A stretch of 64,000 nucleotides of DNA from Siderastrea radians (lineage: Eukaryota; Cnidaria; Anthozoa; Scleractinia; Rhizangiidae), in contig OZ024888.1 of assembly GCA_964017195.1 (NCBI GenBank), forward strand, positions 11,603,701 through 11,667,700, given 5' to 3'. The number at the start of each line of letters is the position of its first letter. The first letter of the stretch is position 1. This document shows positions 44,899 through 54,580 of this stretch, one piece after another. The position numbers were made by a program, and so were the translations under genes. Below the pieces are notes generated by a model. That model saw only the letters and a list, made by a program, of their open reading frames with translations, made no database searches and had not been told where the DNA came from.

Positions 44899-47800
44899 CT
44901 GTGAGAAAAACGAAAACCAGAGTGCTAAAACAAAGACTTTTGTCTTAGAAAGTTAGGATAAAAACGTTCGACAAAAACAAAAACAAACAAACAAAAAATT
45001 TAAAGTTTACATTGTGGCGGCTTTCTATTTAACATAAGTGTATTTCCTTCTAATCCACATCTGAGTACTACGCATACGTGACAATTTCTAATCTAAACAA
45101 ACAAACAAACAAACAAAAACGTCAATGCGAGTGGCTCACTACAGCTATTTTTTAAATATATCTCACCTTGTAAGCTGTTAACGGCGACGAACAGATATGT
45201 AGTTGCAGCCGCGTTTACGATAGAGCTGACAAACCCCAACACCCATGTGAGGCCAAGCACACACGTCAGCTTAATATACAGCAAAGCGAGACTTGAATTG
45301 TTTCCCTGATCTGCCAGCTTGTTGGTAATTATAACCTGTTATTAAAAAATGAAATGTCGACAGTTTGAATAAGGACGGTGCCTCCTACTACAGAAGTAAT
45401 TTTTGCACTGTTTATAATCTTACCAAAGGTTATTGAAGTTTTAAAAGTAAATATTTAATTTAACCCACTGCTAAGCTGTTTAAATTTTGGTATTCAATAG
45501 CCATCTAACTGTAGTCTATTGCTTTCTTTTAATGCAAGTACTTAAAGAGACAATGACATTTTCCGGATACTATTTCACCTTACGAACTTTGTAGATCGCA
45601 ACGACTGCCCAGGTGAGAGCTATGAAGTTAAACAGGATAACCAGTGCAACAGGGACACCAACAACAATCAGTAACGCTGTACCATTTTTAATCCAACAGA
45701 ATCCACCCTTGCCTGAGAAGAAAGAATATAATATACATTTTTAGAGTAGCGTGCTTTTTAAGGTCTGAAGACAAAGGCAACTGCTTTGTAGCGATCGGAA
45801 ACCTTTCACGACAGATCTTCAGTTTGCGCATTCAGTCTGCTCAGATCAGGGGTTCTTGACCTTTTGATTTGCTCGATTTTCAATTCCATTCCATCATGTA
45901 AACTCATTTCTACACTTTTGAATATGGAAAATTCATCAGCTAGCTAAGTCAACGCTTTTTGTCTTTATTTAACCGCTCAGTGTAAAACGAAGACTGCGTA
46001 CCAGGGGTAAAATGCAGACTGCAGACTAAGGGTAAAATGCAGGCAAGGGGTAAAATGCAGAATGAAGAACGCAGACTGCAGACAAGGGGGAAAATGAGAG
46101 AAAAGACAGCCGGAAATACGTCTGCGCTCGTAGAAGTTCGTAGAAATCTATTAAAATCTATTTAACATGGTCAAAACGTTTGCAATTTTTTTCGTCTTCT
46201 AATAGGAAAGTTTGTTTACTACTTGAGAAGTAGAACAGTTTTACACCAAGGATTGTCCGGGAATACGTTGTTCATAAAAGAGTTTTGCTTCAACTTCAAG
46301 CCGTAGATTGTTCAGAATTTGATCGAACTAAGCAAAACAACCTGTACGTAATAAGCGAATAACCTTGGACGGGAATAGATGTAGAGCTAATTATCTCATT
46401 AATCGGAGCCTGTATTGTTCCAAAGGATCGCGTTTTGCGAATGAAATTTATGTGCGAACTAGCTGAGGTAAAAATCAAACCTGGCCAGCTACATGTAGTT
46501 CCCGGACGGTCACCCATCCAAGTACTAACCCCGCCAAACAGGGCTTAACTTCGCTCATCGTACGGACAGAAGAACTTGTGGTAACTTGACCATGGACTGG
46601 TATCTAAGAATTCATTTAGTTGAAATATTTACCTTTTGCTTTCTATTTTTGTTTTTTCCTGATTTTTTAAAATGTATACTGTACTTGAAAAAACTTTGTG
46701 TGGGAGATAACAGAGTGAAACGTCTACATTAGTGAAGACATTCTCAAGATTAACGAAGTTAAGCCCAGTTCGGCGGGGTTAGTGCTTGGATGAGTGACCG
46801 CCCGGGATCTGCATGTAGGGTTTTGACTTTAACTTCAGCTAGTTCGCAAATAAAGTTCATTCGTAAAAAAGCGATCTAGTGGAACACTACAGGTTCCGAT
46901 TAATGATATATTTAGCTCTACATTTATTCCCATCCGAGCTTATTCGTTCATACACAGGTTGTTTTGCGTAGTGCGATCAAATTCTGAACAATCTACGGCT
47001 TGACTGAGTTGAAGCAAAACTCTTTCATGAACAACGTATTCCGCACAGTCATTGGTGGAAAAACTGTTCTACTCCTCAATTAGTAAACAAACTTTCCTAT
47101 CAGAACACGAAAAAATTGCAAACATTTTGACAATATTAAATAGATTTCTACGAACTTCTAAGAGTGTAGACGTATTTCCGGCTGTCTTTTCTTTCATTTT
47201 TCCCCTGGCCTGCAGCCTGTAGTCTACATTCTGCATTTTACCCCCAGTCTGCAGTCTCTATTCTGCATTTTACCTAGCCTGTATTCTACCCTTAGTCTGC
47301 AGTCTGCATTTTACCCCTGGTCCGCAGTCTGCAGTCCGCAGTCCGCTGTCTGCGTCTTACACTAAATGCGATAAAAAAGCAATGCTGATTCAACGGGTAG
47401 GGAAACTGTATATATTTTACCAATATTTCAAAAGGCACAGCCTTTCTTCTTCAGGGTCTTACAGAGAATGACTCTAAGGGCAACATATAACAGCTTTTAT
47501 TATTCAACAAATTGTCACTATGCCCATATATGGTAAGGAAGCCCTCAATATCTGTCATCCGTACATGACAGATATCCCGCGATATACGTAAATGACCATA
47601 TTTGGAAGTGCACTGCAGCTTTTCTTTCATTGCTTGTTTGGCGGCCATTTTGAAAAGCGAGGCAGTTTTAGCAGTGTTCTCCGTAAATGTTAACTCTCTG
47701 GAAGAAACTTTCCACGATTAAATGCTCTCAAAAAGTCAACAAGTATTTGCTTCAGCTCACAAAGATATCCAGAGGTTGACTTGGAATTTTCATAGTGAGA

Positions 47801-50800
47801 ACTCAACCAAGAAAATGCTATTGCGAACGAAGCAGCACACTTGCTCACGGAAAGTTGTAAAGACTAAAGTTGAAAAGATTTTAATTGACAGAAAGAGGAC
47901 TTATTCTCGGTAAGGTAGCAATATTTTTTTTCCTTTGTCTTGTCATTTCCAAACATGAGTTTGCAAATAAGTCATTTTAGGTGAACGGTAGTAAAGTTCG
48001 ATTTCTTGAAGTTCTGTTTTGATTTTTATTGAGCTTAAGTGTTGCTAGCTTTTAGCGTTTTTATCATAGAGCCGTGGTTTTTCTCGTTCTGAAAATAGTA
48101 GCCGATGGGAATTTGTTGAATAATAAAACAATTATCCTGCTCAATCTTGCGGAATATCCCCTGATTTAGCCAACTCGGCCTACGGCCTCGTCGGCTAAGT
48201 ATCAGGTGATATTCCGCGCGATTTCGCAGGATAATTGTTAAATATTACAACGTTAAAAAACTGGCGAAAAAACTAAAAATGTTAAGATTTAAAATTTGAA
48301 AAATATAAAACATAAGTAGGATACGTGATACTATAATAACATAATCTTAAGTGATAGGGATAACACTGACCGTTTATTTAAATGACATTGCCTTTTTGTA
48401 TTTCAGTTGAAATTTGGGGAAGGATTTCTTCACTTTTATCATTTCACTTTTAACTTTATCACTTCCATCACTTCTGACACACTATAAGCAGGGGAAATTT
48501 AAGAAAGTGCAGAGGAATCGGTAGAAAAGAAGGAACCTTGTTACAGGAAATTAACGCTTCTGTCATTTAAGGTATTTGAAATTAACGCGAATTGACGTGA
48601 ATTGATGGGAACTATCGCGAATTGTAACAATTCGCGTTAGTTTCGTATAATAAGGTATGCTTGAAGTAATAGAACATAAGTTATTGCAGAAGTCAAGGTT
48701 GAATGATTGTATTATGTATTTTACATACCGTATCCCATTTTGATAACACTCGAGTGATCCAAGGCAAAACACGTGACAGTGACAACCGCTGGTAAACCCC
48801 AGGCGAATAAACAATATCTGCAGAGAGCTTTTCTGAGAGTGTTTTTACGTTGGGCTGAACGTGTTTCCTCTGTAAGCAACAAATTACGATTTTCAGCATT
48901 GTATGTGTGCGAATAAATTGTCTCAAAACGTGTCCATGAGTTTGTCGTATTCTACGCAATAATTTGATCGACCGTTCTAGGAAGGAAATCTAATTTTAAT
49001 TTTATTTTGTTTAAAATGTCCAAATTCAAAGTTAATTAAACCCATCTTGATACAAGGTTTTTAGTGCTTCGAATTTCCACATTTCACTTATTTCACTTAT
49101 TTTCGAAGGGTTGACAAACAATACTCAAACACGTGCCCAAGGTATTTTCTTTACTGATTTACAATAGCGGCAAGAGAATACTCTAGCAAATATTGGGTCC
49201 GAAAACGGAGGAGATTTCAATTAATTCAACATGATGGAGGGCTCGATATTGGCTGATTCGAGAAATGTGAGGTCACGTGGGCGATGGTACGCCGAATGTC
49301 TTCTCTTGTTTCCCGATTTTTGTTACCAATGGAGAAATGACTTTGGAAAAGAGGTTAAAAGTTCTAAAAAAACATCCCTTACCTCGAAAGACAAACGTTT
49401 TTGCCACATCAAATGCCATGACACTCATCCATGCAAATGAAGACAGAAGAAAGTAATGCAAGAGGATTGCGATCACTATACAAAGCCCTTCGATATTTCT
49501 TGACCCAGCAACGAAAAGAAAAACATGATAAAACATCATAGCAAATGACAGGTTGATTAGGTTCTTCCCTGGCAGAGTTCTCAATTCTTTAAACATGCCA
49601 TAAACAACGACTAAAATCAGCAATGAAAGAACCGAGACAGAAGAGCCAGCATATGTTAGGATCTGCAGTGGGGATATTACATACACGTATGACCACATTG
49701 TCTCCCTCGTTGAGTAATTACTTGCAAAGTTTGTGCATACAAATACATACGAGCCATTGAAGAAGTAGTCCGTTTTGTTGTATTCGGTTTTGTACAAAGG
49801 TACCCATAAGCTTCCGTTTGGGTAGAGAACAATGGTTGTTGCATTTAATCGAACAAACAAAGTGCAATTTGTCATCATTTCCTCCATGGTAGAATTGGTT
49901 GAGTTTACAGAGCTGTTTGTATTGAGCATCACGTTACGAAATGTCTCCCTGCACGTGTCAACAAACGGATCGTAAACGGAGCCCTCCTCGCACGTTTTTT
50001 CTACATCTCTAAAATCTTTAGTTTTACCTTGAATGCTTATTTGACTTGAGCCGGAGGAGAAATCAAACAAGATGTTTAAGGGGGGCGGTGGTTGCGCTGG
50101 TAGTTGGGTTGGAACAGGTGCTGTAGGCTTTGGGATTGTAGGATGCCATGGTGTTGTTTTCCCAAGGGTCGTTTGGTGTCCTGGTGCTGTTGGCTCAGGA
50201 GTTGTAGGATGCCATGGTGTTGTTTTTCCAGGGGTCGTTTGGTGTCCTGGTGCTGTTGTTTCAGGAGTTGTAGGACGCTCTGGTGTTGTTCTTCCTGGGG
50301 TAGTTTGGTGTCCTGGGGCTGTTGTCTCAGGTATTGTAGGATACCCTGGTGTTGTTTTCCCAGGAGTAGTTTGGAATCCTGGGGTTGTTGTATCAGGCGT
50401 TGTAGGATATCCTGGTGTTGCTTTCCCAGGGGTAGTTTGGTGTCCTGCGGCTGTTGTCTCAGGAGTTGTAGGATACCCTGGTGTTGTTTTCCCAGGAGTA
50501 GTTTGGTGTCCTGCGGCTGTTGTCTCAGGAGTTGTGGGATGCCATGGTGTTGTTTTCCCAGGGGTAGTTTGGTGTCCTGCAGCTGTTGTCTCAGGAGCTG
50601 TAGGAAGCCCTGGTGTTGTTTTTTTTGGGGTGGTGGGTTGACCTGGTGCTATTGTCCTAGGGGTTGTGGGCTGCCCAGGACTTGATCTTCCAGGGGCGGT
50701 GGGTTGACCTGGGGTTGACCTGTTAGGGCTTGAGGAGCGTCCTGGTGTTGTGCCTGTTGTTTTTCTAGGGATTGTGGGATGTCCCGGAGTTGTACTACTA

Positions 50801-53227
50801 GGTGACGACCCAGGGGTGGTAGGCTTCAAGCATCCACAGTCATATTGTGATATGTCATCTCCATTGCACAGTCCACAATGAGGATTTTTATATGAACTCC
50901 CACACACAGGAAAGGCATAGAACGAACAGAGCTCATTTAAAATGGGTTCTCTGTCAACTCTTTCCTTTGAAGAGCAGCTGCTTCCGGCAGCAAGACATTT
51001 TTTGAGGTGAGGTTTCTGTTGTTGCGTGGGCGTGTAGTTTATAGAGCAGTTCTCCCTAATAAAAGCTATTAGCAAAGCGTTATCTTTAGGAAGAGCTGAA
51101 GCTGGTATGCGGCCACAGTCCGCAGCCATTCTCCAGTACGATACACTCCCCACAAAGTTGCATCTGGCGCAAAACACGTTCCTGTACACCACGCTTTTCT
51201 GTTCATCTACGACTGGCAAAGCTCTTAGGAAGTCTGAACTGTCTATATTCTCGCATAAGGGGTCAACATTGGCTTCTGGGCACTTGGTTTTCATTATAAC
51301 ACCATGCCTTACAGAGGTGTTGACATTTACGCACTCCCACTGTCCCTCTTGGTCGGCATGCTGTCTATGGTTGCAGCTATTTTGAGAACAAAAAGGACAC
51401 TAGATAACAGTGATTAGAGTGTAACAAGAGACGAGAAGACTACACCGAAATTTTGAAGGCTGACTAGCTAACCCGTAGATTTGAATGTCAAACAATCCCA
51501 GATTTTTCGGAAGATCTTTAACTTTCGGACAAACAAGCGAAGTCACCACCCTCACCGTAGTAAAAGGTGCGTGTGTGCGGGGGGGGGGGGCAATCCTTCC
51601 CTTGGGTTTTTGTTGTGTTACAATATTTCGAAAAGATGACACCTTTGGTAGATAGTCTGTGATCTGCTGTACGGGATGAGGTATATATTATGGGTTGTGA
51701 CGCTGCTGGGGGCCCGTGACACCATCCAAGATGGCGGCCATCTTGGCCTGCCATCTGGGATTTTACTCAAAATGAGAATTATTAGAATGTGACACAATTA
51801 AGATTGGCTACTTTTTGTCTACATTTTGTGCTTTTTTCATGAAAAAAGTGAAAAGCGTGCATTTCTATTTAAAAATGGCTTGACTACCTAAGACTTATGT
51901 TGTTAGATCTCATAACCGATTCAATTGCAACCGATTCTCACCAAACTTGTTTCAAAATGTAAGGGATATGAGTACTAGCAGCTCAAAATGGCAGGTGCCG
52001 ATGAATTGACTTGAAAAAAGAATCAAGAGAAACCTTATGGGGGAGTCCATCCATCCCCCCTCCACCCCTTCTTGTGTGTCCAAGGGTTAAGAATGGTCTT
52101 CAAGCCTATCTTGAGGCCCCTTAATTTCTTTAAACTTTCACATTTTAATAGTTGTTGGCTTTCGCTGCTGGTGAATGTTCTAAAAAAATGATCAAATGAT
52201 GGTTTTTTTACACTGACAAACTTGGGTCTGTAGCGTCATGTCTCATGCTACGTGAATTTTGGTAGGAGAAAATAGCACTGCCTGTATAGCCTCGTTTCCA
52301 AGTTTTTGTTTGCAACTGTTGCTAAATAGGAATGCTAAACACTACTCAGTGTTTTATTTTGACTTCGTTTGCCTGCATGAGTAACGATACTTCCAGCTCA
52401 TAATATAACCAATTTTGTTATTTTTAAAGCTAAATACATAGTTTTTAAAGCGTCAATGAATCACCTGGAGTAAAAATCGTAGCAACAATCTCCAGCTTTG
52501 AGACAATGACTGTCACAGTAGCAAGGCAATTCTTTATGTCGCTCTGCTGTGGCGTTGATCTCGCCTTGAGAACATCTTGCTTTACACGAATGTTCATCTT
52601 TAGGACAGAGAGCACTGAAGCGAAAGCTGCCATTGATGTTCAGTCGGTCCAGAAGGTGAATGGTGCTTATGTTGTTGCCGTTATATGCAATGACAAGATC
52701 GTACCCTATTTGTACATTCAAATAAGAAAGATGGCATATTCGGTTTGTCACAAGCGTAAGACAAAGGGAAAATCAACGTCCTCGATGGGAATCGAACCCA
52801 TCACCCCCCCCCCCCCCTCCCCTGTACACCGGTTGGAAGGTCATGGGTTCTATTCCCGTCGGGGACTCAAAATTTTTTCTACTTCCCACTCTCGTAGCAC
52901 GCTGAGTATTCTATCTTCTCAGTTACTTCTTTCCGAGCTTAAGATTTTCCGTCTTGCTTTCTTTAAATTCAGTTAGTTAGCAAACGTATCATAGGTTTAG
53001 CCAGGAAAAACAAGCCTATGCCACCCCTTTTCCGGGCCTAGTTTATACAGGATGGGCGAGCGTCTGAGAGCGTCTGTACGAGCGTCTGAGAGAGTAAACA
53101 AAAGTCATACCACACTTTTTTTCTTACCGTTAGGAACTGCTACTGATCCAACCCGCGAAATCGCTGTGAGACTTGAATGAATGGTCAAAAAGGCAATAAC
53201 GGCCGCTCCTTTTGAATGTTTGTCCAT
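44780..53227 (-). CDS. Somatomedin-B, Methuselah-like family B GPCR, gene 3 with mucin-like stalk (complete)
   Basis: Minus-strand receptor gene, 965 residues. Exons from 5': 53227-53128, 52705-52465, 51376-49383, 48869-48729, 45712-45579, 45335-45167, 44898-44780; phases 1,2,1,1,0,1 match genes 1 and 2 exactly. In order: signal peptide; eight-Cys SMB domain ending GDCCYDFY; Cys-rich ectodomain; a Thr/Pro-rich repeat stalk of over 200 residues; LNILFDFSS box; VYDPFVDTC loop; many N-glycosylation sites; TM1-TM7. The stalk replaces the short Pro-rich hinge of genes 1 and 2. I see no GPS motif. An in-frame ATG at 53308 gives an alternative start; 53227 was preferred for its charged-then-hydrophobic N-terminus and GCAATGG context. 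Ligand unknown. Confidence 0.88.
45167..45335 (-). CDS. Gene 3 exon 6: TM6 and TM7 start
   Basis: The acceptor AATAACAG and donor CAAG|GTGAGA bound 169 bp, two codons longer than in genes 1 and 2, phase 0 to 1. It encodes VIITNKLADQGNNSSLALL, then TM6 with LGLTWVLGF, and TM7 up to VNSLQ. Confidence 0.88.
45579..45712 (-). CDS. Gene 3 exon 5: TM5
   Basis: The acceptor TTCTCAG and donor AAG|GTGAAA bound 134 bp, phase 1 to 0, one codon longer than in the paralogs. It encodes GKGGFCWIKNGTALLIVV, TM5 (GVPVALVILFNFIAL) and AIYKVRK. Confidence 0.88.
46499..46556 (-). ncRNA. 5S rRNA-like head, left arm (not a functional 5S gene)
   Basis: On the minus strand it reads CGAAGTTAAGCCCTG, GGCGGGGTTAGTACTTGG and ATGGGTGACCG, the 5S internal promoter region (box A to box C). 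The first 40 or so bases and the 3' end of a normal 5S are missing, so it is a retroposon head. Confidence 0.8.
46750..46810 (+). ncRNA. 5S rRNA-like head, right arm (not a functional 5S gene)
   Basis: It reads CGAAGTTAAGCCCAGTTC, GGCGGGGTTAGTGCTTGG and ATGAGTGACCGCCCGGGAT. It is slightly more diverged than the left copy, and again lacks the 5S 5' part. It may still promote Pol III transcription. Confidence 0.8.
47497..48250 (+). mobile_element. TTATTATTCAAC repeat with hairpin end, copy 1
   Basis: The first 630 bp are bounded by TTATTATTCAACAAATT and its exact inverse near 48112-48128. A 115-bp hairpin follows, from AACAATTATCCTGC to GCAGGATAATTGTT with TCGGCCTACGGCCTCG at its tip. A near-identical copy lies at 57910-58655, so the whole is a mobile unit. 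The internal frame at 47722 (MLSKSQQVFASAHKDIQRL) is broken in copy 2. It sits in a gene 3 intron. Confidence 0.85.
48729..48869 (-). CDS. Gene 3 exon 4: TM4
   Basis: The acceptor GCTTACAG and donor G|GTATGT bound exactly 141 bp, the length in genes 1 and 2, phase 1 to 1. The product EETRSAQRKNTLRKALCRYC leads into TM4 (LFAWGLPAVVVTVTCFAL) and ends IKMGYG. The correct frame is not the longest open one here; the paralogs identify it. Confidence 0.9.
49383..51376 (-). CDS. Gene 3 exon 3: ectodomain, mucin-like stalk and TM1-TM3
   Basis: The acceptor CTCAAAATAG is followed by CNHRQHADQEGQWECVNV; the donor CGAG|GTAAGG is at 49382, phase 1. Marks in order: [27 protein letters not shown], the stalk of Thr/Pro repeats, LNILFDFSS, EGSVYDPFVDTC, TM1-TM3 ending MAFDVAKTFVFR. 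At 1994 bp it is about 700 bp longer than in gene 2, almost all from the stalk. Confidence 0.9.
50080..50820 (-). repeat. Coding minisatellite: 22-residue Thr/Pro units
   Basis: About eight 66-bp units encode TTPGKTTPxxPTTPETTAxG plus HQ, preceded by shorter, less regular Pro/Thr/Ser units. Thr and Pro density suits heavy O-glycosylation and an extended stalk. Unit number is likely variable between individuals. The opposite strand is open in two frames by composition only. Confidence 0.9.
51600..52090 (+). repeat. TTAA-type dispersed repeat, copy 3
   Basis: It lies in the gene 3 intron between the SMB and ectodomain exons. It shares GAGGTATATATTATGGGTTG with copy 1, CATCCAAGATGGCGGCCATC with copy 2, and TTCTCACCAAACTTG with the family, and ends CCAAGGGTTAAG. 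Confidence 0.7.
52465..52705 (-). CDS. Gene 3 exon 2: somatomedin-B domain
   Basis: The acceptor ATGTACAAATAG and donor CCAG|GTGATT bound 241 bp, phase 1 to 2. It encodes YDLVIAYNGNNISTIHLL and an SMB domain with eight Cys (CYCDSHC then GDCCYDFY). NNIST aligns with KNIST of the paralogs. Confidence 0.88.
52777..52867. repeat. Inverted tRNA 3'-half fragments
   Basis: GTCCTCGATGGGAATCGAAC (minus-strand T arm and acceptor) and CATGGGTTCTATTCCCGTCG with GGGAC (plus strand) face each other across a C-rich spacer. They look like two tRNA-derived SINE pieces in inverted order, in the first intron of gene 3. Confidence 0.65.
53128..53227 (-). CDS. Gene 3 exon 1: signal peptide
   Basis: The Met is followed by charged DKHSK and a hydrophobic GAAVIAFLTIHSSLTAIS core. 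The donor AACG|GTAAGA at 53127 is phase 1, as required by the SMB exon. The frame is open further upstream to an ATG at 53308, and TATCACAG ending near 53263 could be an acceptor. Confidence 0.75.
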
Positions 53228-53582
53228 TGCAAATAGCAATCTACAGAATCCCCTGTGATAGATAAGACAACCAAAATACAAAAGTATCTTTTGGATAAGA
53301 GATGGCATATTCTTTCAGTTGTAAAATACACAAAGGTAGTAATCAAAGGAAAAAGCCTAAGCAAATGATCCAACAGCTACTTTCCAACCATATCTGAAAC
53401 TTGACGTAATATATTAAATTTGTTCTGCATGATCCAAAATACTGTACCTCTGAGCCTCTCAATTCTTCCGTTGTTTCTCGAAGATATTGTAAATACATGT
53501 ACTTTATTTGGCGATTGGCCTTTGAACAAGGAAGAATATTAGCATAAATATTAAATTTGTAGCTGTGCGACATTTAATTGGT

Positions 53583-54580
53583 TAACTCTTATATCAGTAA
53601 TCATTAGAGATGCATAGCCAGTGGTAATTATCCCTTCTTTAAAATAATTGGGTTTGGTTTCAATTTCCTTTCAACAACGCTTAACGATAGCCAAGCTACA
53701 ACCCAATAAAGTCAACACGGATAAAAGTGACAGATGACAACTCCATCAGTTTTAATTTTGCTTTGCCGCACCTGCAGTGACTTGCCAATTGGTATTGTTT
53801 GCCTTTGGTGGTCGAAAGCTGAAATTACCACGGATAAAAGGATTCTAGCTGTTATGGGAGTTGATCACCCACACGCGAACCACCTGTCAGGACGTCTTGA
53901 GCCAAAGATTGAGGAAGGGAGGGGAAAAGAGGCAGATTGCGCCCTGCCACCCAAATTTCAAGATTTTTAAAGCTTTGACAACGAAAACTGGACACTGAAC
54001 GTCCAGGTATGTTTCCTTCGAGATCAGCGTTTACAGGGTCGCTATCTTACATTTTTTGACATGCATTTCCAAAACTTCAGAGAACCACCAAAATTAACTC
54101 AAAGTTAATTCAAACTATATTTAAAAAAAAACTGCTACCATGTATAAAGCGTAAAGAAAAAAACCTAAAATATCTAATAAATAAAGTTCGTGAAATTCCC
54201 TTTTTCCAGAAGATATTGTTGTATATAAGTGTATGTGTGACATAATTTGTTAACTCTTATATCAATATTCTCCAGATATGCAGAACTAGTTATAATTATC
54301 CCTACTAACATTGACACAATATTCTCCTGAGATGTAGAACTAGTAGTAATTATCCCTATTGACATTGACATTGGATCCAGCTTCAATTTTGTTTGAATGT
54401 TAGTTTTCAAAGGAATATAATTAAAAAAAAGAAAAAAAGTGAGCAACGTTAAATGATATCCGAGCAAGTACAATACAACCCAATAAAGTCATCAATTTTT
54501 GTTTCGTTTTGGTGCCCCTGTGACTTGGAAATTAGTATCATTTGCCGCTGGTGATCGAAAGCTTTACTTTGCAGGCATAA
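53583..54580. repeat. Duplicated 5' flank of gene 3
   Basis: Two diverged direct copies (about 53583-53830 and 54245-54580) share GTTAACTCTTATATCA, TAATTATCCCT, ACAACCCAATAAAGTCA, TGACTTG, TTTGCC and GTGGTCGAAAGCT/GTGATCGAAAGCT. The second copy has an extra internal tandem unit around ATATTCTCC..AGAACTAGT. No coding frame is conserved. Confidence 0.7.

Larger units (their letters stand above)
45979..47365. mobile_element. Head-to-head pair of 5S-rRNA-headed elements
   Basis: Two inverse arms (45979-46556 and 46747-47365) share about 600 bp. Read outward from the centre, each arm has a 5S rRNA-like head, a common body (AACGTATTCC..TTTGCAATTTTTTCG, ACAGCCGGAAATACGTCT) and an outer tail of repeated GGGGTAAAATGCAGACTGCAG-like units. 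This fits two 5S-headed SINE-like copies inserted head to head, or one foldback element. It lies in the gene 3 intron between the TM4 and TM5 exons. Confidence 0.8.

Noticed and set aside
46499..46810. Functional 5S rRNA genes
   Set aside because: Both copies lack the 5' third and the 3' end of 5S and sit at the heads of repeat arms.
47722..47913. Small protein starting MLSKSQQVFASAHKD
   Set aside because: It is inside a mobile unit and its frame is broken in the second copy at 58138, so it is not under clear constraint.
50072..50685. Two long plus-strand reading frames opposite the gene 3 stalk (Gly/Val-rich and Cys/Trp-rich)
   Set aside because: They are the antisense of the 66-bp coding minisatellite; open by composition, with no start or splice context and no known domain.
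50080..50820. CRISPR-like array
   Set aside because: The repeats are contiguous 66-bp coding units without unique spacers, in an animal gene.
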